From CAZDWZ01 sp964509425 (GTDB taxonomy: Bacteria > Bdellovibrionota_C > UBA2361 > SZUA-149 > CAZDWZ01): DNA of 64,000 nt. Below the pieces are notes generated by a model. It did not search any database, was not told the DNA's origin, and was given only the letters and a program-made list of their open reading frames with translations. Where the stretch lies: the NCBI GenBank assembly GCA_964509425.1, contig CAZDWZ010000008.1:62001-126000 (forward strand), read 5' to 3'. Shown in pieces: positions 1 through 7,896 of this stretch; the stretch's first letter is position 1, and every line of letters begins with the position of its first letter. The translations under genes and the position numbers were made by a program.

Positions 1-143
1 TTCCGTTCATATCCCCCATTTGCAGCTGAGAAAAGAGGGGGAGTGAGGATTTTGACCTTCATAAAGCCTTTCGTGTTCCGCAGCAGCAAAATAGATTGGC
101 CTTTGCCGCACGGCCTTCGGCGGTGAATTGAGGGAGAAAAGGT

Positions 144-995
144 ATGAGTGCGCCTGGAAAAAACCTGGGATCGTTTCTGATCTTCTTTCTCGGCCTGGTT
201 ATCTTGCTTTCGCCCTCTGCTCCCCGGTGGATGATGCAGCAATCGCTCAGCGCGAATGCCGGCTCTCGGCTTGATGCCGCTCTGGAGCGGAATATGAAGG
301 TTTTCGGCACCGTGTCTGTGTTGAAGGGACTTCTCGGCGTTGTTGAGGGAAGTGCAGCGGGCGCCTCCATGGGAGCAAGTCTTCAGGTCGAAATCGGAGA
401 CATTATCGAAGCGCCCTATGATTATGTGAACTTCGTCTGGGAGCTGTTACTGACTTCTCTCTTCGTCATCAGCGTTTATAAGCTTGTGCTCGAGAGTGGA
501 GTGCTCAGTCTTGGAATCATTCTGGTTGGCGGAGGGCTTTGTCTGCTTTCGCTCGTTCGTTTTCTGACGCGCCGAAGGATGAGAAGCCGGACGGCGTTGT
601 TTGCGCGGCAGACGTTTGCTGCCGGCGTGTTGTTTGCCTATGGGCTTCCACTTGCGATTGCACTGTCCGATGGCATTGCGCAGCGCTTTACGGCTCCACT
701 CGAACGGAAAGCTGCCGCGGAGCTCTCGACGATCGGGAAGGAGTTTGAGATCACCCTAAAAACATTCTTCGGCATTCGGGAGAAGTTCTCTCCTTTTCAT
801 CCGGGCGAGAGTTTGCAAGCAATGATTGACGCGGCATCAGCGCTTGGGACGAGCACCCTTTCGCTCGCCGAACGTTCGATACACGCAGCGTTTTATTTTC
901 TCGCGGTCCAACTATTTGCACTGCTCGTGTTGCCGGTGCTCCTTCTCGCGACCTTTTATCAGCAGCGGCCGATGTTGAGGAGGGCGTTGAGGTAA
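144..995 (+). CDS. multi-pass membrane protein of unknown function
   Basis: I do not recognise this 283-residue protein. It starts with a signal-anchor-like hydrophobic stretch (residues about 8-25), followed by a soluble segment to about residue 85. Further hydrophobic helices lie near 92-112, 117-137, 150-175 and 245-270. A basic loop (RRRMRSR) follows the third helix, as expected for a cytoplasmic loop. The start at the ATG after a purine-rich GGGAGAAAAGG ribosome-binding site is convincing. It ends just before the oppositely oriented FHA-cyclase gene, so the two are convergent. No catalytic motif is visible; inner-membrane location is inferred from the helices only. Confidence 0.75.
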   Translation: MSAPGKNLGSFLIFFLGLVILLSPSAPRWMMQQSLSANAGSRLDAALERNMKVFGTVSVLKGLLGVVEGSAAGASMGASLQVEIGDIIEAPYDYVNFVWELLLTSLFVISVYKLVLESGVLSLGIILVGGGLCLLSLVRFLTRRRMRSRTALFARQTFAAGVLFAYGLPLAIALSDGIAQRFTAPLERKAAAELSTIGKEFEITLKTFFGIREKFSPFHPGESLQAMIDAASALGTSTLSLAERSIHAAFYFLAVQLFALLVLPVLLLATFYQQRPMLRRALR

Positions 996-1005
996 AGGAA
1001 AAAGC

Positions 1006-2013
1006 TTATCCTCGAGAAGGGGTAACGTGTCTCCCGAAAACTTCCATCGAGCCCGAGCGGCCTTCGAGAGTAAAAAATCCGAGACTGTGAAGAGTCTGTT
1101 CGCCCGCGAGGAGTTCTGCAGTTTGGCCGCTGACGATGAGCTTCTCGGAGAATCGATCCGCGAGATGCTCGAGTCGAAAAGCGATGTTCACCGTGTCTCC
1201 GAGAACTGTGTAACTTCCCTTGCCTCCGCCCACGCTTCCGAGGAGAGCCGTTCCGCTGTGAATAACCGCTCGGCATTGCCACGGGGAAGCGGAGGAATGT
1301 TTCCAGTTGGCAAACGTCTCTTGAGTGAGTGTGGCCTCGACGATCTCCGTTCCTGCTCGGGCGGCGTTCTGCGCAAGCGACTGAGGACTTGCGCTGTCAC
1401 TTCGCCAAAGTGCCATCACACAATCGCCGATGAATTTATCAACCGTGCCTTGATGTTTCGTGATGACTCCCGCCGCGAAGTTCAACCAATTTCGAAGGGT
1501 ATCCATCACGTCGGCCTCAGGATGGACCTGTGTCATGCTCGTGTATCCGCAGACATCAACGAGGAGCACGCTCACCTCAAACGGTTGCATATTCGAAAGC
1601 ACTGTCCGTGCCGACTCGCTCGTTCCTTGGTCCTGGTTCTGGGTGAGGGTGACGATGAACTGATAATTTCCGATCTGCACCTCGTCGCGGTCCGCGAGAT
1701 CAACCGGGGCATTCATGCGGTTACCGTTGACGAAGGTGCCGTTGGTGCTGGACAGGTCGCTGATGACCACGCCAGTTCGAGACGCACTAAAAAGCGCATG
1801 AAATCTTGATACTTTCGACTCAGCCAGGACGAGATCGTTATTGGCGGAACGTCCAATTCGAAAAGACTGCCCTGCCGTGAGGAAATATTCGTTCACCGGG
1901 GTGGGTGCGGCGTCTCCGATCGGCGAGACTCGAAGCTGAGCAATAGGCTCCAGCGCGGAAGAGAGTGCCGCAGTTCCGGCCGGAGAGCCTGGTGGACGTT
2001 CAGATGACGACAT
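1006..2013 (-). CDS. FHA domain - class III adenylate/guanylate cyclase fusion
   Basis: The 335-residue protein joins two recognisable modules. Residues about 28-122 are a forkhead-associated domain with IGRS (53-56), SRFH (69-72) and SSTNGTFVNG (88-97), which bind phosphothreonine peptides. Residues about 146-330 are a class III nucleotide cyclase: LLVDVCGYT carries the first metal aspartate (D153), KFIGDCVMALW the second (D197), and GSYTVLGDTVNIAFRLE is the typical C-terminal signature. There is no membrane segment, so it is probably cytosolic. The natural inference is that phosphorylation by Ser/Thr kinases, two of which are in this window, recruits or activates cyclic-nucleotide synthesis. 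Whether the product is cAMP or cGMP cannot be read with confidence. Confidence 0.9.
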   Translation of the reverse strand: MSSSERPPGSPAGTAALSSALEPIAQLRVSPIGDAAPTPVNEYFLTAGQSFRIGRSANNDLVLAESKVSRFHALFSASRTGVVISDLSSTNGTFVNGNRMNAPVDLADRDEVQIGNYQFIVTLTQNQDQGTSESARTVLSNMQPFEVSVLLVDVCGYTSMTQVHPEADVMDTLRNWLNFAAGVITKHQGTVDKFIGDCVMALWRSDSASPQSLAQNAARAGTEIVEATLTQETFANWKHSSASPWQCRAVIHSGTALLGSVGGGKGSYTVLGDTVNIAFRLEHLADRFSEKLIVSGQTAELLAGEQTLHSLGFFTLEGRSGSMEVFGRHVTPSRG

Positions 2014-2213
2014 GAAACACCCGTACTACATCTTGGGAGAAGTTTATTGCTGCACCCCTTGCTTACCTTAACCTCTCGTAATACTTCAAATATTTGAATC
2101 CTGCACAGGGCTTTTTGCATCTTCTTCTTAACTGTTCGGCTGATTGACCGGTGTCGGGTGGAGAAAGGTTCAAAAGAAGCCAAAAGCGTGACGAGTTCGC
2201 GGAGCGTTCGGGG

Positions 2214-5200
2214 ATGAAGCGTTGGAAGGTGTATGCGGTTTTGCTTCCGCTGGAGCTCGCTCTGCTCCTCTTCCTTGCGGTTGCCTGTGAACTGAAGGCG
2301 TCGAGTTTGCAAGCGCGCTTCTTCTCGAGAGTCGCAAGCCAAAGTACGTTTTCTCTCGAGCGCGGGCCGAGCCCACAAATTCTTTTTCCGACGTACGGAC
2401 CATTCGACATTCGCCGTGGCTACACGCGCTTGCCTCAAGTAAGCGATCGTCTTCTCGATGCCGGATATCAGATCGACGCACAGGCGCGAATGTCGCCGCG
2501 AATGTTGCAGTTGTTTCAATTCGGAATTTTCCCCACCTACGCAGAGCACACCACTGCGGGTCTCCAGATCTTCGACAAAAATAAAGAAAGCATACATTCC
2601 TCACTTCGCCCTATTCGTTCGTTTGCGAGTTTCGAGGACATTCCTCCTGTCGTCGTAAAGACTTTGCTGTTCATCGAAAACCGGGAAATACTTGACGCGA
2701 TCCACAGTCAGAAAAATCCAGCCGTAGAATGGGATCGGTTGGGAAAAGCCGTCGTTGAGAAAGCGATTCAAGAGCTCTATCCAGACCGCTCCGCGCCGGG
2801 CGGGAGCACACTCGCGACACAGCTCGAAAAGTACCGGCACGCCTATCAGGGCCGCACCATCAATGCGAAGGATAAATTTCAACAAATGCTCTCGGCGAGC
2901 TTTCGTGCGTATCTCGACGGACCGGAAACGCTCCCTCGGAGAAAACAAATTATTCTCGACTACATGAACTCCATTCCACTCGCCGCGCTTCCCGGATACG
3001 GTGAAGTGAACGGCCTCGGAGACGGACTGTGGGCCTGGTATGGTACGGACATGGATCAAGTTGCTCCTCTCCTTCGAGAAGATTTTGTTCCGACAACGGA
3101 AGCGGAAGCAGAGCAGCAGGCTCGAGCATTCAAACAAGTGCTCAGCCTTTTCATCAGCCACCGACGCCCCTCACACTTCTTGCTCATCGATGTAAACATT
3201 TTGAATGCGCTGACTGATGAGTATCTTCAAGTCTTGAACAATAACCGGATCATCCGGACTCCGCTCAAGACAGCCGCAACACAGATCGAGCTCCGCTTGC
3301 AAACGGAAGCGAGCACTCCGGCACCCATCTCGTTCACCCGTCGGAAGGCGGCGAATGCAATTCGAACTCAGCTCCTCCAGACGTGCGGCCTTTCGAAGCT
3401 CTACGATCTGGATCAGGTGGACCTCACCGTTGAGAGCACGGTCGATCGGCGCGCACAGGACGCGGTCGCCGATGTTTTGAATTCGCTGAAGGATAAGAAA
3501 AAAGCGCAGGAATTAGGGCTCACCGGCGAAAAAACTCTTTCAAAGGGCGATCCGGCAAAAGTTATCTACAGCGTCACGCTCTACGAACACCAAGCCGGAA
3601 TGAACCTGCTTCGCGTCGAGACCGACAACTACGATAAACCTTTCAGTATCAACGAAGGGACGAAGCTCGATTTGGGTTCGACCGCGAAGCTCCGCGTGAC
3701 CGCAAACTATTTGAAGATTGTGGGCGATCTTTGGGATCAATATTCCTCGCTTTCGAAGCCAGAGCTCGTCAAGAAACTCACGACGCTTACCGACCCGATT
3801 AGTATTTGGGTTGTGGAATATCTCCGGGATAATCCGACGAGAACTCTTCCCGGGATACTCGACGCGGCGATGATGCGGCAGTACTCGGCGAGTCCTGCCG
3901 AAGGATTCTTCACCGGCGGCGGCCTTCACCACTTTGCAAACTTTCGGAAGGAGGACAACGGCCGAACCGTTACAATTCAGGAATCAATCCGGCTCTCGAT
4001 TAACCTGCCATTTATCAGGCTCATGCGAGATCTCGTCAGGTATTACATGGCGCAGATTCCCGGTTCGCCCACGAGAACGAACGATAAAATGAACGACGAG
4101 GCGAGGCGGGTATACCTCGCGAAATTCGCGGACAAAGAAGGGAGTTACTTTCTCGAGCAGTTCTATCAAAAGTATCAGAAGCTTTCGAAGGAGGAGTTGC
4201 TCGCGCTACTCGTTCAAACCGTGCGTGGAACCCCCAGCCGGCTCGCCGCAGTTTTTCGTTATCTCCGGCCGCAGTCGACGACCGAAGAATTTTCGGCGTT
4301 TTTGCACGACTCGGCGCCGAGTCTCCATCTTTCATCCGCGAACATTCAATCGCTCTATGACAACTATGGTCCGGGGAAGTTCAGTTTGCAGGATCAAGGA
4401 TATATTGCACGAGTTCATCCGCTCGAGCTCTGGCTCGCAGGGTATCTGTATAATCATCCGGGGTCATCGTTTCGAGACGCGCTCGACGCGAGCACGAATG
4501 AAAGACAAGAAGTATATGAATGGCTCTTCAAGAGCCGTTCACGCCAGGCGCAAGACAGTCGCATTCGAACGCTGGTGGAAACGGAAGCATTTCTCGAAAT
4601 GCATCGTGCTTGGAGGCAGGTCGGATATCCGTTCGAAAGCTTGGTTCCGTCTTACGCCACGGCAATCGGCAGCTCCGGCGATCGTCCCGCGGCTCTCGCG
4701 GAGCTCGTCGGCATTATCTTGAACGACGGTATTCGCTACCCAAATGTGCGGGTGGAACGGCTTCAATTCGGACGCGAAACGCCGTATGAGACCGTCTTTC
4801 GTCGGCTCCCGACCACAGGCGAGCGAGTGTTGAAAAGCGAAGTTGCTGCACGCCTTCGAAAGGCGATCGCCGACGTCGTCGAGAACGGAACGGCGCGCCG
4901 CGTGAACGGGGTGTTCAAAGATCTCGATGGGACACCGCTTGTTGTCGGCGGAAAAACGGGGACCGGAGACCATCGCTACGAAAAATTTGGAAAAGGTGGA
5001 GCGCTCATTTCGTCGCGAGTTGTCAATCGGACGGCGACCTTTGCGTTTTATCTCGGAGACAGATTTTTTGGCGTGGTATCTGCCCACGTTCAAGGGCCGA
5101 GCGCTGCGGACTATGACTTTACGAGTGCGCTTGCGGCTGGATTGCTGAAGGCACTGGAGCCGGCCGTTACACCGCTCGTTCACGATTCTCTCCGTTCGAC

Positions 5201-5327
5201 ATCCGCCGGAAGAGGAATTGAGCGTGACTCCGAACAATGTCGTGTTTACGATAGAAAGAGGCCGGTCGCGGAGTATTTCGTGAGAACGGTTATTGAGCGC
5301 CTCGTACCCGAAGTTCAGTGCGAGTAG
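2214..5327 (+). CDS. divergent class A penicillin-binding protein (transglycosylase-transpeptidase)
   Basis: A membrane-anchored bifunctional peptidoglycan synthase of 1037 residues. The ATG at 2214 is chosen because GGAG precedes it and the protein then begins with a basic N-terminus and signal anchor (residues about 5-25); a GTG at 2151 is the alternative. The GT51 glycosyltransferase region shows GGSTLATQL and RRKQIILDYMNSIPL. The usual ED-x-x-F catalytic motif reads ENREI, keeping the glutamate but losing the aspartate, and the second conserved acidic motif is weak. The transpeptidase motifs are present: STAK (S489, K492), SIN (S595, N597) and KTG (K914). Residues 640-900 contain a long insertion relative to standard PBP1 enzymes. 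Periplasmic cell-wall synthesis is the likely role. Confidence 0.85.
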   Translation: MKRWKVYAVLLPLELALLLFLAVACELKASSLQARFFSRVASQSTFSLERGPSPQILFPTYGPFDIRRGYTRLPQVSDRLLDAGYQIDAQARMSPRMLQLFQFGIFPTYAEHTTAGLQIFDKNKESIHSSLRPIRSFASFEDIPPVVVKTLLFIENREILDAIHSQKNPAVEWDRLGKAVVEKAIQELYPDRSAPGGSTLATQLEKYRHAYQGRTINAKDKFQQMLSASFRAYLDGPETLPRRKQIILDYMNSIPLAALPGYGEVNGLGDGLWAWYGTDMDQVAPLLREDFVPTTEAEAEQQARAFKQVLSLFISHRRPSHFLLIDVNILNALTDEYLQVLNNNRIIRTPLKTAATQIELRLQTEASTPAPISFTRRKAANAIRTQLLQTCGLSKLYDLDQVDLTVESTVDRRAQDAVADVLNSLKDKKKAQELGLTGEKTLSKGDPAKVIYSVTLYEHQAGMNLLRVETDNYDKPFSINEGTKLDLGSTAKLRVTANYLKIVGDLWDQYSSLSKPELVKKLTTLTDPISIWVVEYLRDNPTRTLPGILDAAMMRQYSASPAEGFFTGGGLHHFANFRKEDNGRTVTIQESIRLSINLPFIRLMRDLVRYYMAQIPGSPTRTNDKMNDEARRVYLAKFADKEGSYFLEQFYQKYQKLSKEELLALLVQTVRGTPSRLAAVFRYLRPQSTTEEFSAFLHDSAPSLHLSSANIQSLYDNYGPGKFSLQDQGYIARVHPLELWLAGYLYNHPGSSFRDALDASTNERQEVYEWLFKSRSRQAQDSRIRTLVETEAFLEMHRAWRQVGYPFESLVPSYATAIGSSGDRPAALAELVGIILNDGIRYPNVRVERLQFGRETPYETVFRRLPTTGERVLKSEVAARLRKAIADVVENGTARRVNGVFKDLDGTPLVVGGKTGTGDHRYEKFGKGGALISSRVVNRTATFAFYLGDRFFGVVSAHVQGPSAADYDFTSALAAGLLKALEPAVTPLVHDSLRSTSAGRGIERDSEQCRVYDRKRPVAEYFVRTVIERLVPEVQCE

Positions 5328-5366
5328 GCTGCTCACGGATCGACTGAAGGATCGACAAGGAGGTAT

Positions 5367-6356
5367 ATGGCCTCAGAGTTTGCTATCTCGCTAGAAGACG
5401 TTCGCCTCGCACGGGAGAGAATCAAGCCGTATGTCCGTCATACCCCCATAGCGCCGCTCCCGTGGTTCGGGAACAATCTCCCCGCACATTTGTTGATCAA
5501 GCTCGAGAACTTACAAGTAGCTGGATCATTCAAAAGCCGCGGGGCCTTTAACCATCTCCTCCTCCTCACCGAAGAGGAGAAGAAGCTCGGTGTCATCGCC
5601 GCGAGCGGCGGGAACCACGGATGCTCGGTGGTTTACGCTGCCTCCCGTTTGGGAGTTGAGGCGACGATCGTGCTTCCTGAGACCGCGACGCTCGACCGTG
5701 TTCAGCGGATCGCCAGTCTCGGCGGCACGGTCGTTCCCTATGGTCAAAGCCCGACCGATGCTCTTAAGCTCGCGAGCAAAAAATCTGTGGAAGAGGGAAA
5801 AGTTTTCATTCATCCGTTCGACGGCGAGCGAACCTGGCAGGGAACCGGCACGCTCGGTCTGGAGCTTCTGGAGGATGTGCCGGACTTAGATTGCGTATTG
5901 GTTGCGATAGGTGGAGGTGGTCTCATCTCCGGTGTCGCGAGCGTCATCAAGCAGCATAAGCCGGACGTGAGAATTATCGGAGTCGAGCCGACGGGCGCCG
6001 CGACAATGTATTGCAGCATTCAGGCAGGAAAGGTGATTGAGCTTCCGGTGGTGAACACGATTGCGGACACTCTGGCGCCTCGAAAAGTCGCGGAGGGCAC
6101 GTATGCGTTCGCCAAACAGTTTGTGGACTCGTTCGTGCTGGTAACCGATGAGCAGATGCTCGATTCGATGAAGCTTCTCTGGAGGGACTACAATCAGCTC
6201 GTCGAGCCGGCTGGAGCCGCGGTCATCGCCGCCGTGCAATCAGGGATCGTGTCGCTCGAGAACTACAAGCGGCCGGTAGCGATTCTCTGCGGCGCGAACG
6301 CCTCGGCGCAGCCGACGTTTGACTATTATTCGAGCCTTTCTAAGAAAAAAGCGTAG
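5367..6356 (+). CDS. PLP-dependent threonine/serine dehydratase
   Basis: A fold-type II PLP enzyme of 329 residues in the threonine dehydratase family, which deaminates threonine or serine to a 2-oxo acid. The Schiff-base lysine lies in SFKSRGAFN (K56), ASGGNHG is the substrate/PLP loop, and GGGGLISG (near residue 180) binds the cofactor phosphate. The protein ends after the catalytic domain with no ACT regulatory domain, so it resembles the short catabolic or racemase-like members rather than full-length IlvA. The start is secured by a near-perfect AAGGAGGTATATG. A direct repeat of GGATCGAC lies just upstream. It could equally be a serine racemase-like enzyme; the exact substrate is not readable. 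Confidence 0.87.
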   Translation: MASEFAISLEDVRLARERIKPYVRHTPIAPLPWFGNNLPAHLLIKLENLQVAGSFKSRGAFNHLLLLTEEEKKLGVIAASGGNHGCSVVYAASRLGVEATIVLPETATLDRVQRIASLGGTVVPYGQSPTDALKLASKKSVEEGKVFIHPFDGERTWQGTGTLGLELLEDVPDLDCVLVAIGGGGLISGVASVIKQHKPDVRIIGVEPTGAATMYCSIQAGKVIELPVVNTIADTLAPRKVAEGTYAFAKQFVDSFVLVTDEQMLDSMKLLWRDYNQLVEPAGAAVIAAVQSGIVSLENYKRPVAILCGANASAQPTFDYYSSLSKKKA

Positions 6357-6388
6357 ACCGCCAAAAAACAATAAATACAGAAGTCCCT

Positions 6389-6507
6389 GTTAGGTTTGAT
6401 TTTGGCGGAAGACGAGGAGCGGGATTAAAAAAAAGCGGAGTTTACTACTGTAAATGAGCATTTTTTTTAATCCCGCGACGAAGTATTACGTCAAAAGCGA
6501 ACCTAAC
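6389..6507. repeat. long imperfect palindrome, MITE-like, between convergent genes
   Basis: Outer arms GTTAGGTT...AACCTAAC close a 119-bp inverted repeat. The inner arms GCGGGATTAAAAAAAA (6419-6434) and TTTTTTTTAATCCCGC are perfect complements, and the centre holds a small TTTAC-TACT-GTAAA hairpin. It fills the space between the convergent dehydratase and TerB-like genes, and its right end contains the TAG stop of the latter. It could act as a two-way terminator. Its extended arms and a related copy at 17940-18098 point to a dispersed palindromic element. Confidence 0.85.
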
Positions 6508-7039
6508 CCCTTTTCCCCAACCGGGCGAGCTGGGCCATGATGCCCTGATGAACTTCTTCGCTGGTCTCGACCACTTCCTTAAATCCGTCGAGAGTGAGGC
6601 CCTCTGCCGCCTTCCGTGCGCGCATCGATTGCTCCATCGAGAGACCAAGAAGCTGGCGGAGTTTGACGGCAAACCGGGTCTCTTCGTCGGTGATCACCTT
6701 GTCGGCAGCGATGATCCCCCACGCGAGCGTGAGAATGTGCTCACGCTGCTGAATGGTGAGATCGTTTCCGAGGGTCTGGAGATATTTAACAAGAAGCTCT
6801 TGAGAACCTGGTGATTGAACGTGAGTCAGAAGCTCTTCGGCATCGGCAGCCGAAATCCCGAATCGATGCTCGAGTTGCTTCAAGAGAAGTGCGTGCTCCG
6901 TCTCACCGAAGTTTTCATCCGCCAAGGCCGCAGACAGGAGGATTGTGGCAACAGCAATTTTCGTGTGCTCCTTTGCATCGAGGAGTGAGATGTTTTCGTT
7001 TTCTCCGACTCCGAAGTACCCTTGAATTTTCCCCAGCAT
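6503..7039 (-). CDS. TerB-like (tellurite resistance/DUF533-type) helical protein
   Basis: A 178-residue all-helical cytosolic protein of TerB-like type. The central pattern is HTKIAVATILLSAALADENFGETE...LLKQLEHRFGIS, repeated as ILTLAWGIIAADKVITDEE...KLRQLLGLS, matching the paired acidic helical repeats of the family. The D/E residues following the alanine-rich helices are the proposed metal-binding positions. No tellurite operon surrounds it, so a tellurite role should not be assumed; many stand-alone members are of unknown function. It lies downstream of xth on the same strand with a 77-nt gap. Its last codons overlap the palindrome at 6389-6507. Confidence 0.8.
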   Translation of the reverse strand: MLGKIQGYFGVGENENISLLDAKEHTKIAVATILLSAALADENFGETEHALLLKQLEHRFGISAADAEELLTHVQSPGSQELLVKYLQTLGNDLTIQQREHILTLAWGIIAADKVITDEETRFAVKLRQLLGLSMEQSMRARKAAEGLTLDGFKEVVETSEEVHQGIMAQLARLGKRG

Positions 7040-7116
7040 AACTTCAAATCCTTTCGTTGGTTTCCCGAGAGCACTTCGACCAGCTTGACTCTGCTACAGA
7101 TATCGAAACTTTGGCA

Positions 7117-7896
7117 CTAATCCTCGAGTTCGAGAAGAAGCGGACAATGGTCCGAGCCGCGAATGTCCTCGAAGATATCAGCCTTCTTTACACGCTTCGC
7201 CAGCGCGTTCGACACAAAAAAATAGTCGATTCTCCACCCGAGGTTCTTCGCGCGTGAATTCGCTCGAAAGCTCCACCAGGAGTATCGGCCGGACACTTCG
7301 CCGTTTTTAAGGCGAAATGTATCAGTGAAGCCGAGCTCGACGAATTTATCCATCCACGCACGCTCTTCCGGAAGAAATCCGGTCAGTTGGCGCTTCGTGG
7401 CTTCGGCGGGGTGATGAATATCGACCTCTTTGTGGCAGATGTTGAAATCTCCCGTGATGATGAGTCTATCTCTGCGAGACTGGGGCAGGGATTGCAGGTG
7501 ATCGAACACACCATCCAGAAACTCATACTTGAAACCCTGGCGCTCCTCTCCCGAAGTGCCGGAAGGAAAGTAGATATTGTAGAGCGTGAGGTCGCCGTGT
7601 TCGGTGATAGTGAAACGTCCTTCTCGGTCGAACTCAGGAGTGCCGATTCCGTAGTGAACGGCCTGAGGAAGATACTTCGGAGTGCGAACAATGGTGGCGA
7701 CACCCGAGTATCCCTTCTTCTCGGCGGAAGAAAAATACCAATCTCCCTCCTCGTAGATCTCTTTTACGAGCTGCTCGCGCTGGGCTTTTGTCTCCTGCAG
7801 GCAGGCGACGTCCGGAGCCAGTTGCGTCAATATACCGGTGAGCCCCTTCTCGTGGACTGACCGGAGACCGTTGACGTTCCAGGAAACAAGTCTCAT
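7117..7896 (-). CDS. xth: exodeoxyribonuclease III (AP endonuclease family)
   Basis: A 259-residue exonuclease III/AP endonuclease, which cleaves 5' of abasic sites in base excision repair and degrades DNA 3'-5'. Seen motifs in order: RLVSWNVNGLRS at the N-terminus, CLQETKAQ (metal-binding glutamate), YSGVATIVRTPK, ITGDFNICHKEVDIHHP (catalytic GDFN), GRYSWWSFR, WRIDYFFVS and the terminal GSDHCPL (catalytic Asp-His pair). Length matches the family. Its start codon overlaps the aspS stop by 4 nt, so the pair is translationally coupled and probably one operon. Confidence 0.95.
   Translation of the reverse strand: MRLVSWNVNGLRSVHEKGLTGILTQLAPDVACLQETKAQREQLVKEIYEEGDWYFSSAEKKGYSGVATIVRTPKYLPQAVHYGIGTPEFDREGRFTITEHGDLTLYNIYFPSGTSGEERQGFKYEFLDGVFDHLQSLPQSRRDRLIITGDFNICHKEVDIHHPAEATKRQLTGFLPEERAWMDKFVELGFTDTFRLKNGEVSGRYSWWSFRANSRAKNLGWRIDYFFVSNALAKRVKKADIFEDIRGSDHCPLLLELED

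Noticed and set aside
4539..5336. 265-codon frame opposite the penicillin-binding protein gene
   Set aside because: Antisense shadow; the plus strand carries the KTG motif and conserved sequence here.
6389..6507. Integron attC site suggested by GTTAGGT and ACCTAAC ends
   Set aside because: In attC the order is RYYYAAC at left and GTTRRRY at right; here it is reversed on both strands, and no integrase or cassette array is nearby.
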